DNA of 64,000 bases, taken from Rossellomorea aquimaris. GTDB lineage: Bacteria > Bacillota > Bacilli > Bacillales > Bacillaceae_B. The stretch covers positions 2,575,001 to 2,639,000 of the forward strand of contig NZ_CP141595.1 in NCBI RefSeq assembly GCF_035590735.1, read 5' to 3'. The notes under the pieces were generated by a model. The model was given only the letters and a program-made list of their open reading frames with translations, did not search any database and was not told the origin of the DNA. This document shows positions 52,862-61,027 of the stretch, one piece after another; position 1 is the first letter of the stretch, and each line of letters opens with the position of its first letter. The position numbers and the translations under genes were made by a program.

Positions 52862-52897
52862 AAAATAAATAAACCCCAAGTAAGTTTTTACTTGGGG
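52862..52897 (-). terminator. Terminator of the FMN riboswitch
   Basis: On the minus strand CCCCAAGTAA and TTACTTGGGG form a 10-bp stem followed by TTTATTTATT, between the aptamer and ribD. It is the likely off-state hairpin. Confidence 0.8.
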
Positions 52898-53002
52898 GAA
52901 GTTGGCATGACTGAATAAAGCATTCACATGATTTCTTTTTTTGGAAACAAATCCCCAAAAAAAGTAGACTTCTCGCGTCTGCATCAAGTAAATACTGCCG
53001 TT

Positions 53003-53140
53003 CCTTCTCCCATCCAGACTATCACTGTCGGCTTTGGAATTTCACCAAATCCACCGTCTAATTTTCATTAGCCGGGTCACGGACTAAGAGCATGCGCTCA
53101 TCACCGCCGGTAGGGAATTCCACCCTGCCCCGAAGGAAAC
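53003..53140 (-). promoter_or_regulatory. FMN riboswitch (RFN element)
   Basis: The minus strand carries the canonical RFN sequence: TTCGGGGCAGGGTGGAATTC, then CCTACCGGCGGTGATGAGC, GTCCGTGACCC, GACGGTGGATTTGGTGAAAT, and the closing CCGACAGTGATAGTCTGGAT. FMN binding is expected to favour the downstream terminator and switch off ribDEBAH. Confidence 0.97.
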
Positions 53141-53330
53141 CTATTCGATTATCATTATTCTATCATAGTTTCTTAAATGAAATCATGTAAGGAGCTCTAA
53201 AATTTTATTTTTGTACTAATTTTTTGAATATATATTAGAAACATCTCTCTATTTCTGGTTGCAAACACTAAGAAAATACTGCAAGAATAAAAAAGAATGC
53301 CTCCATTAAATAGAAGCATCTCTTCATTTA

Positions 53331-53654
53331 TTATGCTAATAGCTTCCTGCATTCTTCCGCACATTCAAAACAGGCTTCAGCGCAGTCCTTACAATGCTGT
53401 TGGTCATGAGATTTACATTCTGTACCACAAGCATCACAGATTTCTGCGCAAAGAATTAGAATTTGTTGAACAAATTTACTGCTTCGCTGCATGGCGTTAA
53501 TGGTATAGGAACAAATATCCGCACATTCACGGTCCAGTTCAATACACATCATCATTGCTTTTTCTTCCTTAAGGGATGCATGATAGCATACATTACAGGC
53601 TTCCAAACATCGGTGCAAAGCCGTTAAGCATGATTTGTAATCAGCATTCATCAT
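53331..53654 (-). CDS. Four-helix-bundle Cys-rich (DUF326, YhjQ-like) protein
   Basis: About 107 residues with many paired cysteines: CLEACNVCYH, CADIC, CAEICDACGTEC and HCKDCAEACFECAEECRK. This is the DUF326/Csp-type bundle in which inward-facing cysteines can store Cu(I); B. subtilis YhjQ is the closest I recall. No Tat signal is present, so it would be cytosolic. ATG 53654 follows GTGGAGGTGAG. The copper role is inferred from the family. Confidence 0.85.
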   Translation of the reverse strand: MMNADYKSCLTALHRCLEACNVCYHASLKEEKAMMMCIELDRECADICSYTINAMQRSSKFVQQILILCAEICDACGTECKSHDQQHCKDCAEACFECAEECRKLLA

Positions 53655-53708
53655 CTCACCTCCACAAATGTTCCTTTTTAGCGTACCCAAATGGGGTAAA
53701 AAGGATGA

Positions 53709-54404
53709 CTATGCGGTAAGAAAATAATCACTGTCTACATACCACAGGAAAATGAGAAGCCAATCCAGTTCCTCGCTATATGTTTCATAAAAAGAAACAT
53801 AACTATGGTGATAATCAAAGAGCTTTTGAACACTTTGAGGAAGATATCCTTTTTGTAAGGATAAATAGTTTCTCTTATTATAATTCAAGATCCATCGTTT
53901 GTTTCCTTTATAAATGATAATCGTGTCACCCTCGTCACTCCGCCATTCAATAGCAGTAGAACTCTGGTATTTCAAGTGAAAAACCATTCCCGCTCCGCCC
54001 TTATCGATTTTCATGGATCTGCTCCATTTTAAGAATGGCAGCGGGTGCTTATGTTTTCGGTGAAGCATATAGTGTTTGGGGTTATTGATCAAGGACGTTC
54101 TTTGAATGAAGTATTCTGACCATCCATTCGTTTTTAAGTAAAAGGAACCTTCTTTCGTCTGAACTCCTACTAATGAATGCCGGGATACAGGTAATGTTTC
54201 ATAAAATAATCGGTTCGCTTTCTTTAGCTCCTTCTTCATACTAAAACTGAGATATAGATTTGAACACGCAGGTATAAAGATTAACAGGGGAAAATAATAT
54301 AACTGTTGGGTCACAATCAGCATTCCTACACCTATGAGAAAATACATGATACTGCGATAAAGCAACGTATATTGTTCATTTTTGTAGATTTGATAGAGGT
54401 TCAT
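53709..54404 (-). CDS. Membrane-associated hypothetical protein
   Basis: 231 residues with two adjacent N-terminal membrane helices (SIMYFLIGVGMLIVTQQLYY and PLLIFIPACSNLYLSFS), then a soluble beta-rich domain of about 170 residues with many aromatic residues (GSFYLKTNGWSEYF and IIIYKGNKRWILNYNKRNYL). The late LDWLLIFLWYVDSDYF could be a further amphipathic segment. No family was recognised. The RBS is weak (AAGGACGAG). Confidence 0.6.
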   Translation of the reverse strand: MNLYQIYKNEQYTLLYRSIMYFLIGVGMLIVTQQLYYFPLLIFIPACSNLYLSFSMKKELKKANRLFYETLPVSRHSLVGVQTKEGSFYLKTNGWSEYFIQRTSLINNPKHYMLHRKHKHPLPFLKWSRSMKIDKGGAGMVFHLKYQSSTAIEWRSDEGDTIIIYKGNKRWILNYNKRNYLSLQKGYLPQSVQKLFDYHHSYVSFYETYSEELDWLLIFLWYVDSDYFLTA

Positions 54405-54550
54405 GAAATGCTCGTCCTTTCAAGGAATCTCTATCATATGTATGTGAAGATCCCTTAAATAGACCATTCAAATAGAAGAAACCAACGCTTGCAGAACCCT
54501 CAAAAAAGAGAAGAGAAGTGAAGACTTTCTGTCATTCGTTGGCTTATATG

Positions 54551-55426
54551 TTATGAGTGCACTGGAGTAGATGAACGATTCCATTCCATGATTTTTTCAC
54601 CTTTAGCCTCTGCATCATGATAGCCTTGCCAGTACAATTCGTCCAGCTTTTGAGGATTTTTTTCAATACGGCTTACTTTTAATGGATGTTGAGGTTGAAT
54701 GATCAGGACATCACCATTCTTTTCTCTCGTTTCTAATTCCTTGATTGTTTGATTGTAACGCAAGTACCGGTTAAACATCGTCTTATGTAATTCTGGATAT
54801 TGAGGATACTTTCTTTTCACAAGGAAAGAAAATCGTGAAGGCTTTTTATAATAGCCCCTGTTTCTAGTTAGAATGACTACATTTTTTCTAAACCCGTCCT
54901 GCTCAGCTTTTTCGATGGGAACAGGGTCACTTATTCCTCCATCGAGAAGATGACGGGAGTCAAATTCAACGATCGGAGCGACGAATGGCAGGGAACTTGA
55001 CGCACGGATAATCGTAAGAAGCTCCTCTCCATATTCTCTTCTTGAAAAATACGCCGGTTTTCCTGTATAACAATCTGTGGTTCCGACAATAAATTCCGTT
55101 GAATTAGAGTGAAAAGCTTCATAATCGAAAGGGACCAGCTTATTTGGAATTTCATCAAACACATAATCCATTCCAAATAACTCTCCTGTTTTCCAATAAT
55201 TTCGCCAAGATAAATATTTCGGATCACGGATGAAGTCTACATTCACCTTCTTATTGCGTCCATTTTGCTTAGATAAATAGGATGCGGCATTACATGCACC
55301 CGCGGATACTCCGACAACATAAGGAAATTCAATGCCTCTTTCCAGGAAGTATTCCAAAGCTCCCGCCGTGTATATCCCTCTCATTCCTCCACCTTCGAGA
55401 ACGAGGCCTGTGTTTTCAATCATCAT
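54551..55426 (-). CDS. Patatin-like phospholipase (YjjU-like)
   Basis: A 291-residue patatin-family hydrolase with the full catalytic set: oxyanion loop EGGGMRGIYTAG (residues 11-22), nucleophile GVSAGA (Ser41) and catalytic Asp in LLDGGISDPVP. It resembles the bacterial YjjU group. No signal peptide. Two ATGs follow GGGGGGAGAC. Expected to act on lipid esters; the substrate is unknown. Confidence 0.88.
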   Translation of the reverse strand: MMIENTGLVLEGGGMRGIYTAGALEYFLERGIEFPYVVGVSAGACNAASYLSKQNGRNKKVNVDFIRDPKYLSWRNYWKTGELFGMDYVFDEIPNKLVPFDYEAFHSNSTEFIVGTTDCYTGKPAYFSRREYGEELLTIIRASSSLPFVAPIVEFDSRHLLDGGISDPVPIEKAEQDGFRKNVVILTRNRGYYKKPSRFSFLVKRKYPQYPELHKTMFNRYLRYNQTIKELETREKNGDVLIIQPQHPLKVSRIEKNPQKLDELYWQGYHDAEAKGEKIMEWNRSSTPVHS

Positions 55427-55578
55427 CTTCTTGTCTCCCCCCCTAATGATGCAAGAATTTTCGTAAACAGTAGCGAATAAACGACTTTATTTTCCCACAA
55501 AATAGTAAGAATGTGTACTAACTTGCTCACTGGTCAAGTCACTTATTGCTTTCATTCTGATGATTCCGACTCGGTCTC

Positions 55579-56457
55579 TCATTCATCATTCTCCACAGGA
55601 ATAAGCTTAGCGTTACACTTCTTTTCATAGAATTCGATGGGTCCAGCTTCTTTTAATACAGCGTACATATACCCTTTCCCTTGCATGCACTGTAATGCAT
55701 GATAAAGAAGTCCTTTTCCCACTCCTTTATGACGAGTGGCTGGGAGCACCCCCATCGGCCCGTAAATCCCTTTTTTATTTTTATACACATCAAAGGCTGC
55801 AAATCCTATTAATTCATCTTTTTCTTCCGCTTTGATAATCGGGATGAATTCCTCTGATGATTGAAAGGCATGTAACAACGTTTTTGACCATGATCCTCCA
55901 AAATGCTCCTCAACCCATACCAATAGTGCTGTTTCATCTTCAGCCTGGACAGGGCTAATTTGAAATTCAGGGTCCACTTCATATCTCCAATCTTTGTTCA
56001 ATAAATAAACCGTCAAATCCCGGGCTGTAGTAACAGATCGGATAATCCTTTCATGAGGTATAGCATTAAGTTCTTTTTGCAGTTGATGGTGTTCTGGTAG
56101 ATGGGCGTAAAACGCTTTAATAATATGACCTTCGTTTAAAAACGTTTGATTGTATCTCTTCATGACTTCAATGGATGTGTTCCATACCTTTCTTGCGTGT
56201 GTTGATAATGGAATGGAAAAGCGATCAATTCGTTCTGTATCAGAAGGCTCCGAAGGAATGATATTAAATATGTTATCTATCTGTTCCATATAGGGTTCCA
56301 TAAGGTCATACATCTCCCTTAGAGTACCTTCTTTTACTTGAACGGCTCCTAAATACAGATCCATGCTTTGAATGCTTGTATGATGATTCCTTTCGGCAAT
56401 CATGTGAGCGTTTTGAATCAATTTATTTACTTTTTGGGTATATTGAAGTTCTATCAT
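55579..56457 (-). CDS. Clp_N-like domain fused to GNAT acetyltransferase
   Basis: A 292-residue protein. The first ~140 residues hold two repeats that look like the ClpA/ClpB N-terminal domain (KLIQNAHMIAERNHHTSIQ then SMDLYLGAV; and ARKVWNTSIEVMKRYNQTFL then NEGHIIKAFYAHL). The last ~115 residues are a GNAT domain with YGPMGVLPATRHKGVGKGLL as acetyl-CoA motif. Such a fusion would target acetylation to a substrate recognised by the Clp_N part. The Clp_N call is by pattern only. RBS GGGAGGGGG. Confidence 0.7.
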   Translation of the reverse strand: MIELQYTQKVNKLIQNAHMIAERNHHTSIQSMDLYLGAVQVKEGTLREMYDLMEPYMEQIDNIFNIIPSEPSDTERIDRFSIPLSTHARKVWNTSIEVMKRYNQTFLNEGHIIKAFYAHLPEHHQLQKELNAIPHERIIRSVTTARDLTVYLLNKDWRYEVDPEFQISPVQAEDETALLVWVEEHFGGSWSKTLLHAFQSSEEFIPIIKAEEKDELIGFAAFDVYKNKKGIYGPMGVLPATRHKGVGKGLLYHALQCMQGKGYMYAVLKEAGPIEFYEKKCNAKLIPVENDE

Positions 56458-56554
56458 GCAGCCCCCTCCCTTCTATTACCATTATTCGACATAAAATAAA
56501 GTAATCCTTTTACTTTAATTGAGGTCCGTCCCTCAAAAAAAGGAGCTGACTTGG

Positions 56555-57331
56555 TCAGATCAAATCTTTTTTCTTATAGAGTAATGGTGCTATGAGCAAG
56601 ATGGCCAGGCAAAGGGTGGTAGTAAGGATAATGGTCCCTGTCAGGTGATCCGGCCACGTGCTGTGAAGGATGATTTCATTTACATAGTTGGTTAGCTGAC
56701 TTGGGGACCACTTAAAGGTTCTGGTCATGAACCCTGACACAAAGGTTAATAGTATGGCGATCCCGATCGTACAGAATGCTGCAATGCCCGACGTTTTTAC
56801 TAAACTACTAAAGAAGACGACCATTGTTAAGATAAAGGTAAGCCACAAGCCATAAACGAGGAATCCCTGCACGAATGGTGTAAAACCAATTCCGTTGAAT
56901 AATACATGAATATAATACCAACTGGATAGCATCCCAAGGCCATAGGAGACCCACACCAAAACAAATGCGGCCATCCATTTGGAATAAATATAAGCTGCGT
57001 ATGAGACGGGCTTAACCAATACCATTACAGCATTTCCGCTCTTTCTCTCTCCCGCAATCATTCCCATGAATCCTAATATGATGATGAGGACGCCAAAGGT
57101 ACTAAACTGGCTGATAGTCGACAATAATACTTCTTCAGATGAAGGCGTGGGAATGCTGATCACCGTTCCTTCCGGCAGATCTGCTACTGAATTAAGAATG
57201 TCTGGTAAATAAAAGGCCGTCAATGGTTCCGTTAATCCAAATAATATGAATACGAAAGGCATCCAAATCATTTTATAATTTCGTGTTAGTTCCAGTATTT
57301 CTTTTCTGAATAATATCCAGCATGTTTTCAT
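56555..57331 (-). CDS. yxlG: ABC-2 type transporter permease (YxlG-like)
   Basis: A 258-residue permease with six membrane helices. It starts CWILFRKEILELTRNYKMIW, with a large loop after helix 1, then MIAGERKSGNAVMVLVKPVS. Length and pattern match B. subtilis YxlG. It overlaps the ATPase gene by 4 bp and is last in the yxlEFG-like cluster. Confidence 0.82.
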   Translation of the reverse strand: MKTCWILFRKEILELTRNYKMIWMPFVFILFGLTEPLTAFYLPDILNSVADLPEGTVISIPTPSSEEVLLSTISQFSTFGVLIIILGFMGMIAGERKSGNAVMVLVKPVSYAAYIYSKWMAAFVLVWVSYGLGMLSSWYYIHVLFNGIGFTPFVQGFLVYGLWLTFILTMVVFFSSLVKTSGIAAFCTIGIAILLTFVSGFMTRTFKWSPSQLTNYVNEIILHSTWPDHLTGTIILTTTLCLAILLIAPLLYKKKDLI

Positions 57332-58230
57332 TTTTTTATCACCTCCATGAATAGTTCTTCAAGACTCTGTTCACTTGTTTCCAATCTAGTCACTCCCCAA
57401 TGCTTTTCTGAAATCATTGAAAAGATTCTCGATCTATCCCTCTCCAGTTCACTTACTTCGAAAGAGAGCCTATTTCCTTCTGCTACAAGATGATGAACCC
57501 AATCTTTTTGCAGCAGATACGGTTTATACTTTTCGCTACCTTCGTTAAAGTACAGGTTCAATCTCGGTGTCTGGTGCCTTTCCTTTACTTCTACAAGTGG
57601 ACCCTCTTCAATCAGCTCTCCACCGTGCAAGAACAGCACGTCCTCACAAACCTGTTCTGCATCATTCAAAATATGTGTAGAAAAAAGGATCGTCGTTTCC
57701 TTCTTTAACTTTTTTAACAGCTCCAGCACTTCTCTTCTCCCGAAAGGATCTAAGGCAGATACAGGTTCATCAAGGATTAAAAGCTTCGGCTGATGAATAA
57801 GAGCCTGAGCTATCCCTAATCGCTGCTTCATTCCACCAGAATACTGACCAATTCTTCGATTCTTTCCTTCCAACAAACCTACCAATTCTAAAAGTTCTTC
57901 ACATCGATTTTGAGATGTTTTCCTGGTTAATCCTGCGATTTCCCCGGAAAAGGTGAGAAATTCTTTTCCTGACATCCATTCAAAAAAGGAAGGGTATTGA
58001 GGCAGGTAGCCTAGCAATTGCCGTATATCTTTAGAGGTACCGCTTGTGGAAATTGATCCATTAGTAGGTGTAATCAACCCTGCAAGCATATTTAAAGTAG
58101 TGGTCTTCCCTGCACCATTAGGACCCAGCAGAGCTGTACAACGACCTTGTTTTAATTGAAAGGAAACGTTCTTTACGGCAAGCTTTTCCCTATACTTCTT
58201 TTCTAAAGAAGATACTTCTAATACGTTCAT
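57328..58230 (-). CDS. yxlF: ABC transporter ATP-binding protein (YxlF-like)
   Basis: A 300-residue ATPase with Walker A (LLGPNGAGKTTTLNM), Q-loop, signature YSGGMKQRLG, Walker B LLILDEPVSALDP and the His switch (FSTHIL). The C-terminal ~80 residues are an extra domain usual for ABC-2 ATPases. It overlaps yxlE and yxlG by 4 bp each. By analogy it functions with YxlG in the SigY-regulated system of B. subtilis. Confidence 0.88.
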   Translation of the reverse strand: MNVLEVSSLEKKYREKLAVKNVSFQLKQGRCTALLGPNGAGKTTTLNMLAGLITPTNGSISTSGTSKDIRQLLGYLPQYPSFFEWMSGKEFLTFSGEIAGLTRKTSQNRCEELLELVGLLEGKNRRIGQYSGGMKQRLGIAQALIHQPKLLILDEPVSALDPFGRREVLELLKKLKKETTILFSTHILNDAEQVCEDVLFLHGGELIEEGPLVEVKERHQTPRLNLYFNEGSEKYKPYLLQKDWVHHLVAEGNRLSFEVSELERDRSRIFSMISEKHWGVTRLETSEQSLEELFMEVIKK

Positions 58231-58442
58231 CCATCATGTCTCCTTCCAAAAATGAAATACACAACCGGTCCAACGATATTGATAAACAGGATAATGAGAA
58301 CCCATAGCCATTTAGGTCCATTCGTTGATTTAATCCGGATCAAATCAATCACTGCAACCACCATGAGTATGAATTGAATTATGATGACAGGAGCAATAAG
58401 CCCCCAATTTATTGACTGAAACGCTTCTTGTAATTCATTCAT
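58227..58442 (-). CDS. yxlE: Small PLDc_N-type membrane protein (YxlE-like)
   Basis: About 71 residues with two helices (APVIIIQFILMVVAVIDLI and WLWVLIILFINIVGPVVYFI), the second ending in GPVVYFIFGR, the mark of the PLDc_N family. ATG 58442 follows AGGAGGAG; the frame opens earlier (58547) without RBS support. B. subtilis YxlE has the same size and position before yxlF. Confidence 0.8.
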   Translation of the reverse strand: MNELQEAFQSINWGLIAPVIIIQFILMVVAVIDLIRIKSTNGPKWLWVLIILFINIVGPVVYFIFGRRHDG

Positions 58443-58529
58443 TTCCGACTCCTCCTTTTGTTTACAAATATAAGACGGAGGAAAAAGAAAATCGTTCATT
58501 TTTCTTTTAAATAAATTTCTAAAACAATA

Positions 58530-58568
58530 AAAAGCACTGAGCCCCATGCAATGAGGTTCAGTGCTTCA
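58530..58568 (-). terminator. Terminator of the WYL regulator gene
   Basis: On the minus strand AAGCACTGAACCTCA pairs with TGGGGCTCAGTGCTT and is followed by TTTATT. Confidence 0.8.
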
Positions 58569-59561
58569 TTATTGATGATATAAGGAATACAGCTTAGTCA
58601 CTTCCGTTTTAACGGTGTCTACCAGGGAAGGAGGAGATACAACTCTCGCCTGACTTCCAAAATTTAAGATCCAGTTTACTAGTCCATTACTGACACGGGC
58701 TTTTGTTGTTAGAATAAAATGGTCTTCACCATCTCTTTGAATGTTAACATCCTTTCCGAACTTATCGATGATCACATTGATGAGGTGGTTATTAAATGAA
58801 ACTTTAATCCATTCTTCATCACCTGCAAACATATGAAAGGTGGATTGTACATACTTAGATACATCAAAGGGTTCGTATGGAAAGGTTTCAGAAAGGGGTT
58901 CTACATTCCTTAATCGATCCACACGGTAGTGGCGGATTTCATCTGCTTCAAAATAATAGGCAATGAGATAGTAGAAATCATTTGCCCATGCAAGGGCATA
59001 GGGCTTCACTTTATAAAGCTTTCCTTCATGGCTCAAGTTAAACTGTTTCTTCACATCGTAACGACCGTATTGGAACGTAATCATTTTACGTTCTGCTATT
59101 GCTTCGTGAATATCATGGATAGCGAGGCGAATATAGGGACTTTCACTTTTAATGGAGGAATCGATTTGAATTTCATTATGCAGCTTTTTCCCTTGATGAA
59201 GACTTGTGAGCCGCTTTATTTTTCCAGTCAGCTGCCTCGTTTCCTTCTTTGATATAAATTTGGCAGAAACGACTGCATCAATGAGCATGCGAAGTTCATA
59301 TAGCTCGAACAAGCGATATTGATGACTATAATATTTAGGCAGCCCTTCTTTTTCCTGGTTTATGGTGACATCGAAATTATTTCTGATGAGATGCTCAAGG
59401 TCATCTTTTAATGAATTCTTATTCAATTTCACGTCAGGGCCAAACATCTGCTTAAAACGCAGAATAATATCATCCAAACTCAACTCATGATCCTCATCCG
59501 TCTCTTCACTCAAAATACCCATCAACCTAAGCACTCTCTCTTTATTATCCACCCTCGTCAT
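58569..59561 (-). CDS. WYL domain-containing transcriptional regulator
   Basis: A 330-residue protein. A winged-helix N-terminus (NKERVLRLMGILSEETDEDH and NKNSLKDDLEHLI) is followed by a WYL domain around residues 150-225 (ITFQYGRYDVKKQF, ALAWANDFYYLIAYY and HYRVDRLRNVEPL) and a WCX-like C-terminus. The WYL triad reads YYL here. Such proteins sense nucleotides or small ligands and usually act next to stress or defence genes; none is seen adjacent. RBS AAAGGAG. Confidence 0.85.
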   Translation of the reverse strand: MTRVDNKERVLRLMGILSEETDEDHELSLDDIILRFKQMFGPDVKLNKNSLKDDLEHLIRNNFDVTINQEKEGLPKYYSHQYRLFELYELRMLIDAVVSAKFISKKETRQLTGKIKRLTSLHQGKKLHNEIQIDSSIKSESPYIRLAIHDIHEAIAERKMITFQYGRYDVKKQFNLSHEGKLYKVKPYALAWANDFYYLIAYYFEADEIRHYRVDRLRNVEPLSETFPYEPFDVSKYVQSTFHMFAGDEEWIKVSFNNHLINVIIDKFGKDVNIQRDGEDHFILTTKARVSNGLVNWILNFGSQARVVSPPSLVDTVKTEVTKLYSLYHQ

Positions 59562-59600
59562 ATTGACATGCTCCTTTCAGGGACAAACCTAAAACAGTAA

Positions 59601-59698
59601 GATATTTTTATTAAACTATCAATATTCCGATATTTTTGTCAACACTTTATTTCTAAAATGCTTTTTAATGAAGGTACTTTTAGAAGTTTGATATTTTT
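59601..59698. promoter_or_regulatory. WYL gene promoter with repeated GATATTTTT boxes
   Basis: On the minus strand TTGACA (59637-59642) and TAGTTT (59613-59618) are 18 bp apart. GATATTTTT (plus strand) occurs at 59601-59609, 59629-59637 and 59690-59698, two of them overlapping this promoter. Candidate operator for autoregulation. Confidence 0.5.
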
Positions 59699-59715
59699 AT
59701 ATAAGGTCTGCTTGG

Positions 59716-59882
59716 GCTCTGTCCATTAGTGAGTGCTGGATAGTGAGGGGAACTGCTTCGATTTCCGCGGACGCTCGGCCAAGCCTCCTCAGCTTAGCCG
59801 AACGGGGTCTCGGCACGCCCGTACTTCCGCAGGAGTCTACGCAGTTCCCCTCACCATCTTTAATAAAATTCCGTGACAGAGC
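59716..59882 (+). repeat. Dispersed palindromic element, copy C
   Basis: Outer repeats GCTCTGTC (59716-59723) and GACAGAGC (59875-59882) enclose arms GTGAGGGGAACTGC and GCAGTTCCCCTCAC. It shares GAACGGGGTCTCGGCACGCC and the TTTCCGCGG...GCAGGAGTC frame with the other copies. It is the closest relative of copy B, in opposite orientation. Confidence 0.85.
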
Positions 59883-60140
59883 TTAATAGTGACAAAATCA
59901 ATCTATAGAAAAGGGACTGCTCCTCTCTCCTTAAGGAGTTATTTAACGTGGGAGCATTATTTGGTTCATTTGAAAGATAGTTCAATGATATACCGATTTA
60001 TGAATTAACATATAATTTTCTTTTACTCCTTTGTGGCTAGTTTGATTTAGAATCAAATGCTCAACCTATCTCCAATAGGAGCTTTTTTGTGTATGTCTAT
60101 CTGTAATTATAGGCAGTAAGAATGTAGTAGCACAGAGTGG
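59883..60140. other. Spacer between two dispersed elements
   Basis: This AT-rich stretch contains no frame with a ribosome binding site. It includes an imperfect GGAGC(A)/(T)GCTCC hairpin near 59918-59956 and a short TAGGAGCTTTTTT tail near 60077 that could be a terminator remnant. I see nothing else in it. Confidence 0.4.
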
Positions 60141-60262
60141 ATTGTAGCGGAAGGCACTTGACTCCTGCGGGAGATAGAGGAAAAGTCGAGACCCCACAGA
60201 CGGAACGCCGAGGAGGCTCGACTTCCTCCCCGCGGAAAGCAAGTGCCTGGAGCGGAAAGGAA
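60141..60262 (-). repeat. Dispersed palindromic element, copy D
   Basis: Arms GTAGCGGAAGGCACTTG and CAAGTGCCTGGAGCGGA enclose ACTCCTGCGGGAGA, GTCGAGACCCC and CCCCGCGGAAAGC. On the minus strand this matches the TTTCCGCGGGG and GCAGGAGTC frame of copy A, but the terminal arm sequence is different on both sides together. An 80-codon minus-strand frame across it is an artefact. Confidence 0.85.
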
Positions 60263-60429
60263 CGGACCATGTTTTCGCATTATCACTCCTTTAAAGGATG
60301 AATTTACTTTTATTGAAACCTGTGCATTATTAGTGGGAGAAATCCCCAAATAGCAACGAGGATGCCCACCTGCCTTACTTTCTCAGTGTAAAGACTAACA
60401 AAGTCAAAGGAAAGAACCTTAATAAAACA

Positions 60430-60466
60430 GAAAAAAGAACCCATGAACGCTCATGAGTTCCCAATT
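60430..60466 (-). terminator. Terminator of the DUF4870 gene
   Basis: On the minus strand GGGAACTCATGAGCG and CGTTCATGGGTTCT pair imperfectly and run into T6. Confidence 0.7.
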
Positions 60467-60468
60467 GC

Positions 60469-60792
60469 TTATTTAAGTAAACGAAAAACCGTCGGGATCC
60501 TATAATGCTCTCCCTCATAGGCTCTGATCGCTCCTAATATTGTAAAGATCAATGCCAGGACACCCACGACAGGAGCCAGGACAAATCCAATCAGCACCAC
60601 CATCAAAATGGTGCTTACCAAACCATAAACGGCATATGAAATAAGAAAGTTGAAGTATTCCTTTCCATGAAAGTCCACAAACTCCGATTCATCCTTTTTG
60701 ATAAGCCAGATGATCAATGGTCCAATGAATGCTGTGAAGAAGCTTAATATATAAATAAGAGCTGCCATCATTCTTTCATCTTTTGTCGGCAT
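60469..60792 (-). CDS. DUF4870 family membrane protein
   Basis: A 107-residue protein with three helices: ALIYILSFFTAFIGPLIIWL, then KEYFNFLISYAVYGLVSTIL and a glycine-rich VVGVLALIFTILGAIRAYEG. The FVDFHGKEYFNF segment is typical of DUF4870. Function unknown. RBS AAAGGAGGAATTTCAAT. It is a single gene with its own terminator. Confidence 0.82.
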   Translation of the reverse strand: MPTKDERMMAALIYILSFFTAFIGPLIIWLIKKDESEFVDFHGKEYFNFLISYAVYGLVSTILMVVLIGFVLAPVVGVLALIFTILGAIRAYEGEHYRIPTVFRLLK

Positions 60793-61027
60793 ATTGAAAT
60801 TCCTCCTTTTCTCCGCTCACCCTAAATTAGAGTAAACAGACAGTTTGATTCTTTTCCTCCTCTATATTTACGTGCATACAGTCAGAAAGTTTCATCTTAT
60901 CACGTATTTTTTTGAACTCTTGTAGACAAATTCATCAAACTTCAGGACAGTCCTCATGAAACGTGAAGGGATGGAATATATGTTAAAAAGAGGAGTTTGT
61001 CCTTAATGGACTTGCAGAAAGGTAGTG

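Noticed and set aside
59883..60140. Insertion sequence remnant between elements C and D
   Set aside because: Some short repeats are present, but no transposase fragment or recognisable IS end can be shown.
60107..60349. 80-codon minus-strand frame
   Set aside because: It lies across dispersed element D and its sequence follows from the palindrome; no RBS.
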